A stretch of DNA of 61,848 nucleotides from Phormidium tenue FACHB-1050 (GTDB lineage: Bacteria > Cyanobacteriota > Cyanobacteriia > Pseudanabaenales > Pseudanabaenaceae). Each line of letters starts with the position of its first letter. The first letter of the stretch is position 1. Made by a program: the position numbers and the translations under genes. Under the pieces are notes generated by a model. It had not been told where the DNA came from and ran no database searches. It worked only from the letters and a program-made list of their open reading frames with translations. This document shows positions 52,260-59,933 of the stretch, piece by piece. The stretch is from positions 1 to 61,848 of the forward strand of contig NZ_JACJQY010000034.1 in the NCBI RefSeq assembly GCF_014696925.1, written 5' to 3'.

Positions 52260-52287
52260 AAAAAGCCGCCCAATTGGGCGGCTTTTT
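52260..52287. terminator. Bidirectional terminator between mraY and the pentapeptide gene
   Basis: AAAAAGCCGCCC-AATT-GGGCGGCTTTTT, a perfect 12-bp stem with A and T tracts. It lies 27 bp after mraY and touches the convergent stop. Confidence 0.88.
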
Positions 52288-52789
52288 AGTTGCACTCTAA
52301 AGATTCTCTGGTATCAATACCAGTTTTCGAGTTTGTGCCTTTCGCTTTGGTGCATAGCCATTTGCGTTGTCCACCATCCATGATCGCATCCGTGAAATCT
52401 GCCCCATCAATATTCACAAAATCAAAGGTGCTGCGTAATAAGATTGTCTCGACTAGCAACGCATCACTGAGATCGGCTTTAGCAAAATCTGCTTGATCGA
52501 GTAATCCGCCTGAAAAATTTGCCCCTTTGAGGTTTGCTCTTCTTAAAATGGAGGCGCTAAATACGGCTCCGCGCACATCGGCATTTTCAAAGTTGGCTCC
52601 TTCCATGTTGGCATTGGCAAAGCCTGAACCGACCAGATCTCTCCCTGAAAAGTCTCTGTTTTTTAACTGGGCATGGCTAAATGAGAGTGTTTCTGCTTGG
52701 ACCTTGATAGGCGATGTTAGTAAACAGGCGCTCGCAAGTACTAGAGCGATCGCTAAGCGCAAAAATGAAGACGGTTTTAAAAATTGCAT
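52286..52789 (-). CDS. Exported pentapeptide-repeat protein
   Basis: A 167-residue protein. Residues 1-32 form a signal peptide (LRLAIALVLASACLLTSPI). Residues 45-135 contain about eighteen A(N/D)LxX units (LVGSGFANANMEGANFENAD, RRANLKGANFSGG), a right-handed quadrilateral helix. The C-terminus with WLCTKAKGTNSKTG-type Cys residues follows. Similar lumenal or periplasmic proteins are common in cyanobacteria; biochemical role unknown. Confidence 0.88.
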   Translation of the reverse strand: MQFLKPSSFLRLAIALVLASACLLTSPIKVQAETLSFSHAQLKNRDFSGRDLVGSGFANANMEGANFENADVRGAVFSASILRRANLKGANFSGGLLDQADFAKADLSDALLVETILLRSTFDFVNIDGADFTDAIMDGGQRKWLCTKAKGTNSKTGIDTRESLECN

Positions 52790-52830
52790 AGAAATAAAAC
52801 TAAAGATAATGGCTTTATCTTAGCGTCTGG

Positions 52831-52996
52831 TATAGCTATAGCCATCTGTATCAGGACAAATCAAAACCCAAATAGTGTGAGGCGGCGCTTCGCGCCGCCT
52901 CACACTATTTGGGTTTTATGTCCTAACAAGAATGGCGACAGCTATAAAAACAGGAAAGGCGATCGCTACATTGTAGCGATCGCCTTTCCTGTTTTT
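52831..52996. repeat. TATAGC-bounded element (copy 5) and a HIP1-containing palindrome
   Basis: 52831-52946 has the same outer arms as copies 1 and 2. Its core (52863-52917) has perfect 26-bp arms AAAACCCAAATAGTGTGA... around TTC. The flanking part is almost identical to copy 2, apart from ACCC versus AGCC on both arms. Directly after it, 52946-52996 is a perfect 24-bp-arm palindrome (AAAAACAGGAAAGGCGATCG...) with loop ATT that contains two HIP1 octamers. Confidence 0.87.
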
Positions 52997-53081
52997 GAGA
53001 ATGTGATAAAAAAATACGAAGAGCGAGTTTAAAGATATTGAAAATTAAGACTACAAAGAGCCTGTTTTCCAATTTTGTAAA

Positions 53082-53192
53082 TTAGTTCTCAATGTAGTTG
53101 AGAAGTAGTCCCATGGTGGCGATCGGGAGGATTACACCAATAAGTGGTACGAAGATGAAAGAGACGTAGTAATGTGCGTAGTATCCAGTCAT
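53082..53192 (-). CDS. psaI: Photosystem I reaction-centre subunit VIII
   Basis: A 36-residue peptide, MTGYYAHYYVSFIFVPLIG followed by VILPIATMGLLLNYIEN. A single membrane helix with the Pro and MGLL...YIE features of PsaI. It lies 100 bp downstream of psaL on the same strand, the usual psaL/psaI partnership: both subunits sit at the trimer interface of photosystem I. Too short for ordinary gene finding but supported by motif and context. The TAA stop is at 53082-53084. Confidence 0.93.
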   Translation of the reverse strand: MTGYYAHYYVSFIFVPLIGVILPIATMGLLLNYIEN

Positions 53193-53292
53193 GGTCGTGG
53201 GTTTCCTTGAATTAAGATATAAATTTTTGAGGATCTGATTTAGATTAAATTAATATGATTTGGAGCTGAAGTTAACAACACCAAAAATAAAT

Positions 53293-53766
53293 CTAATTCC
53301 AAAGCAGACCAAGGAATTTTTGCATTGGCTCTAGGTAGTTGAGGAAGTATGCAAATGCAGCGCCACCAGCACCACCAAGCAAGAAGCTACTAGCAAATTC
53401 GCTCCAACCAGCAGGAGTACCTAATTCGGCAGGGGCTTCTAAGGCTGAGCTAGACTGCAACTTAGTTACAGTTTGACCATATAAGGACAAGCCGACGGTC
53501 AACAGCACAACAGATGCGAGCGTTGCCAACAGACCAGCAAGGCTGGCTAATTCTGTATTTCTCAGAGGTCCCAATAATGCAAATGGCCCGTAAATGAAGT
53601 AGCCATGAGCCATGCCGATTTCTAGACCACGACGGCTAGGAGACAAGCCTGCGCGGTAAGCGGGAAGGTTGCCGATAAAAGCCTTAACGATCGCAGAATC
53701 GCTAACGGGTGTAGACAAATTCCCTAGTTGGGGATCGTTCTTGAAGGGTTTTACAAAATCTGTCAT
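53293..53766 (-). CDS. psaL: Photosystem I reaction-centre subunit XI
   Basis: A 157-residue PsaL, needed for photosystem I trimers. It contains DPQLGNLSTPVSDSAIVKAF and NLPAYRAGLSPSRRGLEIGMAHGYF near residues 33-57, with Glu and His that ligate chlorophyll, then three helices with GPLRNTELASLAGLLATL and a C-terminal FASSFLLGGAGGAAFAYF. Standard length. Operon with psaI. Confidence 0.97.
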   Translation of the reverse strand: MTDFVKPFKNDPQLGNLSTPVSDSAIVKAFIGNLPAYRAGLSPSRRGLEIGMAHGYFIYGPFALLGPLRNTELASLAGLLATLASVVLLTVGLSLYGQTVTKLQSSSALEAPAELGTPAGWSEFASSFLLGGAGGAAFAYFLNYLEPMQKFLGLLWN

Positions 53767-53879
53767 AAGTCTTTATTAAGTTAAAGATTGCAGGGAGAAT
53801 TTTGTCTTCATTTTAGGGAATAAGCGCTGATGTCTCTGCATAAAGAGGGCGTATCTTTAGAAAACTTCACAACCACTAG

Positions 53880-53986
53880 TAAAAACTTGGCAAAGCCAAG
53901 TTTTTATTTTGAGTAGCTAGACATAAATAATTACAAACCAAAACCCGTAAAGTTGCGCCCCGCAGGGGCGCAACTTTACGGGTTTT
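53880..53986. repeat. Small hairpin and perfect palindrome overlapping the nth stop
   Basis: TAAAAACTTGGC-AAA-GCCAAGTTTTTA lies at 53880-53906. At 53940-53986, 22-bp arms AAAACCCGTAAAGTTGCG... pair perfectly around GCA. The right arm includes the stop and the last codons of nth, so the palindrome arrived at or in the end of that gene. Related to 30143-30189 in its AAAACCCGTAAAGTT part. Confidence 0.83.
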
Positions 53987-54638
53987 GATAATTTGCTGAT
54001 GGACATAAATCGGCTAGCTCACAGCGATCGCAAGCAGGTTTACGGGCATTACATACAGCACGTCCGTGATAAATAATCCTAATTGACCAATTTTCCCAGT
54101 CCCGTTGGGGCAGCATTCCCATCAGATCCCGCTCGACTTTTATTGGTTCTTCAAATTTGGTTAATCCCAGTCTTTTAGTAAGCCGCTTTACATGGGTGTC
54201 AACGGTCACGCCTGCATTGATCCCATAGGCATGGGCTAAGACCACATTGGCAGTTTTACGAGCCACTCCTGCAAGCTTGAGCAGTTTTTCCATTGTATTT
54301 GGTACTTTCCCATCAAAGTCACGCACGATCATTTCACAGGCACTTCTAATATTTTTAGCTTTGTTGCGATAAAAGCCTGTGGAGTGGACTAACTCCATGA
54401 GTTCATCGAGATCGGCATTAGCTAAGGCGATCGCATCGGGATATCGTGCAAATAGTTTGGGTGTGACCATATTCACGCGCTCATCGGTGCATTGAGCCGA
54501 GAGGATGACTGCTACCAATAACTGCACAGGTGTCTCGTAATCAAGCGAACAGGTTGCGTCGGGATAAAGCCGTTTGAGACGAATTAGGATTTCGTTAGCC
54601 CGAACTTTTTTAGATGAACGTTTGGTAATAATTCCCAT
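53976..54638 (-). CDS. nth: Endonuclease III
   Basis: A 220-residue DNA glycosylase/AP-lyase that removes oxidised pyrimidines. Helix-hairpin-helix: KLLKLAGVARKTANVVLAHA near 115, which carries the catalytic Lys. The catalytic Asp lies in VTVDTHVKRLTKRLGL near 140. The 4Fe-4S loop CNARKPACDRCELADLC has C-x6-C-x2-C-x5-C spacing. The Gly in the hairpin's usual LPGVG is changed to LAGVA, a tolerated variation. The final residues are encoded within a palindrome. Confidence 0.95.
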   Translation of the reverse strand: MGIITKRSSKKVRANEILIRLKRLYPDATCSLDYETPVQLLVAVILSAQCTDERVNMVTPKLFARYPDAIALANADLDELMELVHSTGFYRNKAKNIRSACEMIVRDFDGKVPNTMEKLLKLAGVARKTANVVLAHAYGINAGVTVDTHVKRLTKRLGLTKFEEPIKVERDLMGMLPQRDWENWSIRIIYHGRAVCNARKPACDRCELADLCPSANYQNP

Positions 54639-54667
54639 GAGTAGCGCGATACACCGATGATTTGTAG

Positions 54668-54719
54668 TTTAGCATTGTTTAAAAAAGCTCCTTCAGGTGC
54701 TTTTTTAAACAATGCTAAA
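54668..54719. repeat. Palindrome upstream of nth
   Basis: TTTAGCATTGTTTAAAAAAG and its complement form 24-bp arms with one mismatch around TTCA. It lies between the nth start and the CHAT-AAA gene start (54815), which point in opposite directions. It is the last long palindrome before the 3' accessory block. Confidence 0.78.
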
Positions 54720-54814
54720 TAATTCGGGCGGCACTCATTTAAAATTGAGTAGTGAGGCTTCGCCGCACCAAAACACATTGCTTCCAACTTAAATAGCCTC
54801 CCCCAAGCTCGCAA

Positions 54815-56423
54815 ATGGATAAGAAAAAAGTATTATTGCTATCGGCGAATCCTGCGAATACCGATCGCTTGCGGGTTGAGGCGGAATTTCGGGAAATTGA
54901 GGAATGTTGTCAGAAGTCGAGCTTGCGCGATCGCTTTGCCATTGTGACTAAAGGCGCAGTCCGAATCGATGACTTGCAACCAATTTTGCTTCAGGAAGTA
55001 CCGCGTGTGGTGCATTTCTCAGGGCATGGGGCGGCGGAAAATGGGTTGGTGTTAGAACATGATGATGGCACTTGGCAACTCGCACCCACTGAGGCTCTAG
55101 CAGATTTGTTTCGGATTCTCCAAAATGGCATCGATTGCGTGGTGCTGAATGCTTGTTTCTCAAAGGTGCAAGCGGAGGCGATCGCCCGTTATGTGCCTTA
55201 CGTTTTAGGGATGAATCAGGCGATCGGTGATGTGGCGGCGATCGAGTTTGCCAAGGGATTTTATGGGGCTTTATTTGAGGGGAAATCAGTTAAAGATGCT
55301 TTTGAGTTGGGAAAAAATCTGATTGCTCTCAAAAATATTCCTGAAACGCAAACGCCTGTGTTGTTAGAACGCCGTTATGAAAGTCAGGTTTTACCGAAGG
55401 TAAATATAGCGATCGAAGAACCTGAAGGCGCGGTGCGGATTGGTTCCGAGTTTTATATTCCGCGATCGCCTCAACAGGAACAATGCTTTAAAGCGATCGC
55501 CATGCCCCATGCCCTACTGCGTTTAAAATCACCTGACCGCATGGGTAAGTCTTCGCTATTGGTGCGTGTCTTGGAAGAAGCGCGGCGGTTGGATAGTCGC
55601 ACCACATGGTTAGATTTGCAAAAATGCGATCGCAAGTTCTTTGAAAATATGGATCGCTTCTTGCAGTGGTTTTGTGCGGTGATTGGGCGTGATTTGGGAG
55701 TGAAGGCAAAACCAACTGATGATTGGGATGAAATGTTTGGCGCAAACAGCAACTGTGAGGAATTTTTTGAAAGATATTTGTTAAATAACGACGACGATCG
55801 CCCGTTAGTGATTGCGATTGAAAACTTGGATCGGATATTTCTACACGAAGCGATCGAGGTGGATTTTTGCGGTTTATTGCGCGGTTGGCATGAGCAGGGC
55901 AAACATGACAAAAGATGGGGCAAGTTGCGCCTAGTGCTTGCCTATTCGATGGAATCTTTTACAACGAAGGATATTAACCAATCACCGTTTAATGTGGGCA
56001 CGCCCATTAGATTTGGATGAATTTACCTTTGCTCAAGTGCAGGAACTTGCCGCAATGCATGGATTCTCCTCTACACAAATCGAACCAATATCAGAATTAA
56101 TCGGTGGACATCCCTATCTAGTACGACTAGCTTTTTATAATTTAGCTAGTGGCGCAAATTCTCTTGAGCAGTTCATCCAAACTGCGGCGACGGAAGTGGG
56201 GCTTTTTGGCAAACATCTCACCACTCGTTTAGCCAAGGTCGAAAAAGATGCTCATCTTACGGAAGTTTTGCGATCGCTGGTTAATTCACCGCAACCCATA
56301 CGTTTTGATCTTGCCACTACAGCAAAGCTAGATGGAATGGGTTTAATATTACGCACAGAGACTGGTGTAAAGATCCGCAATGAGCTATATAGGCGCTATT
56401 TCCAAAACCGTTTAGGAGTGTAA
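54815..56423 (+). pseudogene. CHAT protease-AAA-like ATPase gene with a one-base frameshift
   Basis: The first frame (54815-56020) encodes a CHAT caspase-like domain with His in VVHFSGHGAAENG (near 70) and Cys in CVVLNACFSKVQAEA (near 112). An AAA_35-type ATPase begins RIGSEFYIPRSPQQEQ, with P-loop DRMGKSSLLVRVLEE and the acidic VIAIENLDRIF. It stops just after NVGTPIRFG. One base is extra in the TTT at 56012-56014: deleting one T gives GTPIRLDEFTFAQVQELAAM and an open frame to 56423 that completes the domain (HPYLVRLAFYNLAS). Related bacterial genes couple CHAT proteolysis to ATPase sensing in defence. Could be a sequencing error. Confidence 0.82.
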
Positions 56424-56426
56424 CCA

Positions 56427-57047
56427 ATGCCTAAAACTTTACAAGCATCAGAAATTGATTTGGCAAAGCTAGAGGAACTTTTTGCGATCGCGCAATCGAG
56501 TGATACCGATTTCTTTGATGAGTGGCGCGGTAATTTGCCTAAGCTCAACGACACTGAACAGTTAAGCCTTGACGATCTCAAAGAAGATTATCTACACCTG
56601 TCGAAACATTCTCTATTGGAACCGCTTGTAAAAATGGTGGTGCTATCGCCGATTCTGAAACTAGCAGGTTTCTATCGCAATCCTTTCTATCTCAAAGCCG
56701 AGCAGGTGGTGAATATTCTCTCCCAAGATCAAGATATTCTTGTTCAAGGACGAATTGATGTTTTGGTATTTAAACCGCCTTTTTGGGTAGTCGTGATTGA
56801 GGCAAAGAGAGCGGCTTATTCTGTAGAAGTTGGCATTCCCCAAGCCTTAACTTACATGATGGCAAATCCCCACCCTGATCGCCCTGTTTTTGGACTGGTT
56901 ACGAATGGCAGTGAGTTTATCTTTCTAAAACTTCAGCTTCAAGACAGCCTAAAATATGCCGAATCAGATCTATTCTCAATCAAGCGTGGCAATGATTTAT
57001 ATACAGTTGTCAGTATTTTGAAACATCTTGCTCAATTAGCCATATGA
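56427..57047 (+). CDS. PD-(D/E)XK nuclease-fold protein (restriction-like)
   Basis: A 206-residue protein. The nuclease core is VQGRIDVLVFKPPFWVVVIEAKR at about residues 110-132, giving D(x)n ExK with the final A-K-R, as in HsdR N-terminal domains. It continues with VGIPQALTYMMANPHPDRP and FGLVTNGSEFIFLKL. It begins 3 bp after the stop of the CHAT-AAA gene, so the two were co-translated. It may act as the effector nuclease of that system or as an orphan type I restriction fragment. It is intact. Confidence 0.85.
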   Translation: MPKTLQASEIDLAKLEELFAIAQSSDTDFFDEWRGNLPKLNDTEQLSLDDLKEDYLHLSKHSLLEPLVKMVVLSPILKLAGFYRNPFYLKAEQVVNILSQDQDILVQGRIDVLVFKPPFWVVVIEAKRAAYSVEVGIPQALTYMMANPHPDRPVFGLVTNGSEFIFLKLQLQDSLKYAESDLFSIKRGNDLYTVVSILKHLAQLAI

Positions 57048-57102
57048 AGTCGTCTTTGTCGTAACGGATATATTAGGGTAAAAATAGGTATAAAAATTAA
57101 TT

Positions 57103-57804
57103 ATGGTAATTTCAGCACCTGCGATTAAACCAGTCAACCCACCCGAATATCCCTCTAGTGATGGTGAGCCTGTGGCAGAAACCTACGACCATTTTTATGC
57201 GATCGCCATACTCTTAGAAATGCTGCGGCAATATCTAACGGGTCGACAAGCGACGGTTTTGGGCAATCAGTTTCTTTACTATGCCCAAGGATTCCCCAGA
57301 ATGCGTGTGGCTCCCGATGTGATGGTAATTTTTGATGTGGCGGCTGGCGGTCGGGACAATTATAAAATTTGGGAAGAGGGACAAGTACCTGCGGTGATTT
57401 TTGAAATCACCTCCAAAAGTACTCAGATTACTGATATTGGCTTTAAGCGCGATCTCTATGCTCAGATGGGTGTGCAGGAATATTGGCTATTTGACCCGAA
57501 AAATGAATGGTTAGAGCAGCAATTGCAAGGTTATCGCCTCAAGGGTGAAGAATATGAGCCGATTATCGACGGACAGAGTTTAGTTTTATGGTTGCAGCTA
57601 TCGATTGAGGACAAAAAAATTGCCTTGCATCGTTTGGACAATGGCGAAAAGTTACCTTTTCCCTCTGAGCTTGCTGAACAAGTAAATCAAGAGCGGCAAG
57701 CTAAATTAGATGCTGAACAAGCAAAACTGCAAGCTGAACAGGCAAAACAGGAGCTTGAGGTACTATTGCAACGCTACCGCGATCGCTATGGAGACTTAGA
57801 ATAA
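57103..57804 (+). CDS. Uma2-family PD-(D/E)XK protein
   Basis: A 233-residue Uma2 protein. Typical blocks: YPSSDGEPVAETYDHFYAIA at the start, the Asp in MRVAPDVMVIFDVAAGGRDN, the E-x-S-x-S/K motif in VPAVIFEITSKSTQITDIGFKRDLYAQMGVQEYWLFDP, and a C-terminal coiled coil (QAKLDAEQAKLQAEQAKQEL) of heptad KQAE-type repeats. Uma2 genes occur in many copies in cyanobacteria; the function is unresolved and a nuclease is inferred from the fold. Confidence 0.9.
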   Translation: MVISAPAIKPVNPPEYPSSDGEPVAETYDHFYAIAILLEMLRQYLTGRQATVLGNQFLYYAQGFPRMRVAPDVMVIFDVAAGGRDNYKIWEEGQVPAVIFEITSKSTQITDIGFKRDLYAQMGVQEYWLFDPKNEWLEQQLQGYRLKGEEYEPIIDGQSLVLWLQLSIEDKKIALHRLDNGEKLPFPSELAEQVNQERQAKLDAEQAKLQAEQAKQELEVLLQRYRDRYGDLE

Positions 57805-57816
57805 CTAATTAAAATT

Positions 57817-58215
57817 ATGAGTCAAATTACCGTTCAAACTCAACTTCCCTTTGAGCAGCTTATTCAAACTGTAGAACAGCTAGATTCGTCTGAGCTAGAA
57901 CAATTGATTGCCAAAGCAATCCGAGTTCAGACTAAGCGCAAAACTCTTAGCTTGCCAAAGGATCAATCTTTGCTATTGCAACAAATTACTCAATGTATTC
58001 CCAATCAACTACAAGAGCGCTATGACTTGCTTATTGGTAAGCGTCAAGATAACGCCCTTACGGATGAAGAATACCAAGAGTTAATCAACCTAGGAGAACA
58101 TATTGAAGCAATTGATGTTAAAAGGTTAGAAAATTTAACTAAACTTGCGAAACTTCGACAAATATCTTTGAATGAGCTAATCCAAGAGTTTCAGTTACAA
58201 CCACAGGCTTTATGA
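57817..58215 (+). CDS. Small helical protein paired with an HNH nuclease
   Basis: A 132-residue protein that I do not recognise by family. FEQLIQTVEQLDSSELEQLI is followed by a Lys-rich linker and YDLLIGKRQDNALTDEEYQELINLGEHIE, then KLAKLRQISLNELIQEFQL. It reads as all-helical and resembles small proteins that precede HNH genes in other cyanobacteria. The stop overlaps the HNH ATG by 4 bp (ATGA at 58212), indicating coupled translation. A possible antitoxin-like or adaptor role is inferred from that arrangement. Confidence 0.65.
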   Translation: MSQITVQTQLPFEQLIQTVEQLDSSELEQLIAKAIRVQTKRKTLSLPKDQSLLLQQITQCIPNQLQERYDLLIGKRQDNALTDEEYQELINLGEHIEAIDVKRLENLTKLAKLRQISLNELIQEFQLQPQAL

Positions 58216-58637
58216 CGGCTAAATCAATCAGCGAAAAGCTTCGTCAAATAGTCACGGAAAGAGCAAAAGGTTGTTGTGAATATTGTCTTAGCCAAGAGAC
58301 TTACTCTACACAGAGGCTTTCGGTTGAGCATATTATTCCAATTTGGAAAAATGGTGAAACTACAGTTGATAATCTTGCTCTCGCTTGTCAAGGCTGCAAC
58401 AATTACAAACACACTAAAACTCAAGCAATTGACCCCATAACTTCACAAGTAACAGATCTCTATCATCCTAGACAACAGCAATGGAATGAGCATTTTACTT
58501 GGAATGATGATTACAGTGAAATCATTGGTTTAACGCCCACAGGACGAGTAACTGTAGAATTGCTTAAACTCAATCGTCAAGGAGTTGTCAATCTGCGTCG
58601 TATTCTCTATACAACAGGAAATCACCCGCCATTATGA
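58212..58637 (+). CDS. HNH endonuclease
   Basis: A 141-residue HNH nuclease. A zinc knuckle is formed by CCEYCLSQ near residue 22 and CQGCNNYKHTKT near 60. The catalytic segment is SVEHIIPIWKNGETTVDNLALACQGCN, with the central His and Asn of the beta-beta-alpha-metal motif intact. It overlaps the AAA-WD40 gene start by ATGA (58634-58637) and the gene before by the same, so three genes are tightly coupled. It is a plausible effector for the ATPase downstream. Confidence 0.88.
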   Translation: MTAKSISEKLRQIVTERAKGCCEYCLSQETYSTQRLSVEHIIPIWKNGETTVDNLALACQGCNNYKHTKTQAIDPITSQVTDLYHPRQQQWNEHFTWNDDYSEIIGLTPTGRVTVELLKLNRQGVVNLRRILYTTGNHPPL

Positions 58638-59854
58638 CTAGTGCTAGCTCTTTTAATTATCAAGTTGGTGGTAGTCTCCCTGCGGATGCGCCTAGTTATG
58701 TGGAGCGCCAATGCGATCGCGACTATTACGAGTTGCTTAAGGAGCGTAAGTATTGCTATGTGTTTAACTGTCGGCAGATGGGGAAGTCGAGTTTGCGGGT
58801 GCGGGTGACGCATAAGTTGCAAGCGGAGAGGATTGTGTGCGCGACGATCGATCCGCAGAAGATTGGGGTGGAGGTGACTTGCGAGCAGTGGTATGCCAGC
58901 GCGATTCGGAGTTTGGTGGGGGATTTGGATTTAAAAAATAAGTTTGATTTGCGGAGTTGGATTAGGGAACGGGAATTGCTGTCGCCTGTGCAGCGATTTG
59001 CGGAGTTTATTGAAATAGTCGTGTTGCAAGAGATTGATGCGCCGATTGTGATTTTTGTGGAGGAAATAGATCGCCTTTTGAGTCTCAAGTTTGGCATGGA
59101 TGATTTCTTTGGTTTGGTGCGATCGTTTTTTGAAGATCGTCCGACTAAGCCCGAATATAATCGTCTCACTTTTTCCTTTTTGGGTGTGGCGACACCGACG
59201 GATTTGATTCAGAGTCATAATACTTCGGCGTTTAATATTGGCTATGCGGTGGAGATGGCGGGGTTTACGCTGACGGAGGCTTTGCCATTGATGCAGGGTT
59301 TGGCGAGTAAGGTGGCGAATCCGCAGGATTATCTAGCCGAGGCGGTGAAGTGGACGGGTGGACAGCCTTTTCTGATTCAACGGTTGTTGGGAATGATGGA
59401 GAAGGAGTTAGCAGGAATCGCACCACCTGAGAATATTGCGGGTTGGGTTGAGAATTTAGTACAGGAGCGAATTGTCACGAATTGGGAATCGCAGGATGCG
59501 CCGCCACATTTGACGACGATTAGGGATCGCGTGATTAGTGTAGAAGAGAAGTTACGGGGACGGATGTTGGGTTGCTATCAGCAGGTGTTGGCGGATGGGG
59601 AGTTGGAAGATGATCGCAGTGAGGAGCGATCGAAGTTGCGGTTGACGGGGTTGGTGGTGCGACGGGATGGGCGGTTGATTTCCTATAATCCAATCTATGG
59701 GGCGGTGTTTAATAATGCATGGGTTGAGGGGCAGTTAGCGGATTTGCGTCCAGAGTTTTATGGTTCGGCGTTTCGGGCATGGCGGGATGCGGAGCAGAAG
59801 GATGGTTTTTTGGGTAGTGTTTCACATTTGTTGGGGAGAAAATACCAAGCATAG
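58634..59854 (+). CDS. AAA-like ATPase, N-terminal part, cut short by an inserted element
   Basis: A 406-residue frame of the AAA_35 family. P-loop-like NCRQMGKSSLRVRVTHKLQ is near residue 46, acidic Walker B-like IVIFVEEIDRLLSLK near 140, and FIGVATPTDL-type sensor and helical C-terminal parts follow (GGQPFLIQRLLGMMEKE). The last about 17 codons, after DAEQKDGFL, are read from the inserted element and stop at 59852-59854. The native protein continued DAEQKDGFLLRGEAL (59934 on). Paralogous in domain type to the CHAT-AAA gene. It may still produce a truncated ATPase. Confidence 0.85.
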   Translation: MTSASSFNYQVGGSLPADAPSYVERQCDRDYYELLKERKYCYVFNCRQMGKSSLRVRVTHKLQAERIVCATIDPQKIGVEVTCEQWYASAIRSLVGDLDLKNKFDLRSWIRERELLSPVQRFAEFIEIVVLQEIDAPIVIFVEEIDRLLSLKFGMDDFFGLVRSFFEDRPTKPEYNRLTFSFLGVATPTDLIQSHNTSAFNIGYAVEMAGFTLTEALPLMQGLASKVANPQDYLAEAVKWTGGQPFLIQRLLGMMEKELAGIAPPENIAGWVENLVQERIVTNWESQDAPPHLTTIRDRVISVEEKLRGRMLGCYQQVLADGELEDDRSEERSKLRLTGLVVRRDGRLISYNPIYGAVFNNAWVEGQLADLRPEFYGSAFRAWRDAEQKDGFLGSVSHLLGRKYQA

Positions 59855-59925
59855 GCTATAAAAAATGCTGGTATAGGTTTGCCGTTTTTATCAATTACCT
59901 GGTTCAACAAATGTGACACACTACC
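59813..59925. mobile_element. 113-bp MITE-like element with 8-bp target duplication
   Basis: The terminal inverted repeats are 21 bp with one mismatch: left begins GGTAGTGTTTCACATTTG, right ends CAAATGTGACACACTACC. The element is flanked on both sides by GTTTTTTG (59805-59812 and 59926-59933). It has no open reading frame. Removing the element and one GTTTTTTG restores KDGFLLRGEA without any frame change, which is decisive for a transposition event. Its mobilising transposase is not in this window. The family is not assigned; the 8-bp duplication is compatible with several IS families. Confidence 0.93.
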
Positions 59926-59933
59926 GTTTTTTG

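Noticed and set aside
12682-54719. Palindromes considered as CRISPR arrays
   Set aside because: They are isolated hairpins of varying sequence without regular direct repeats and spacers, and no cas gene is in the window.
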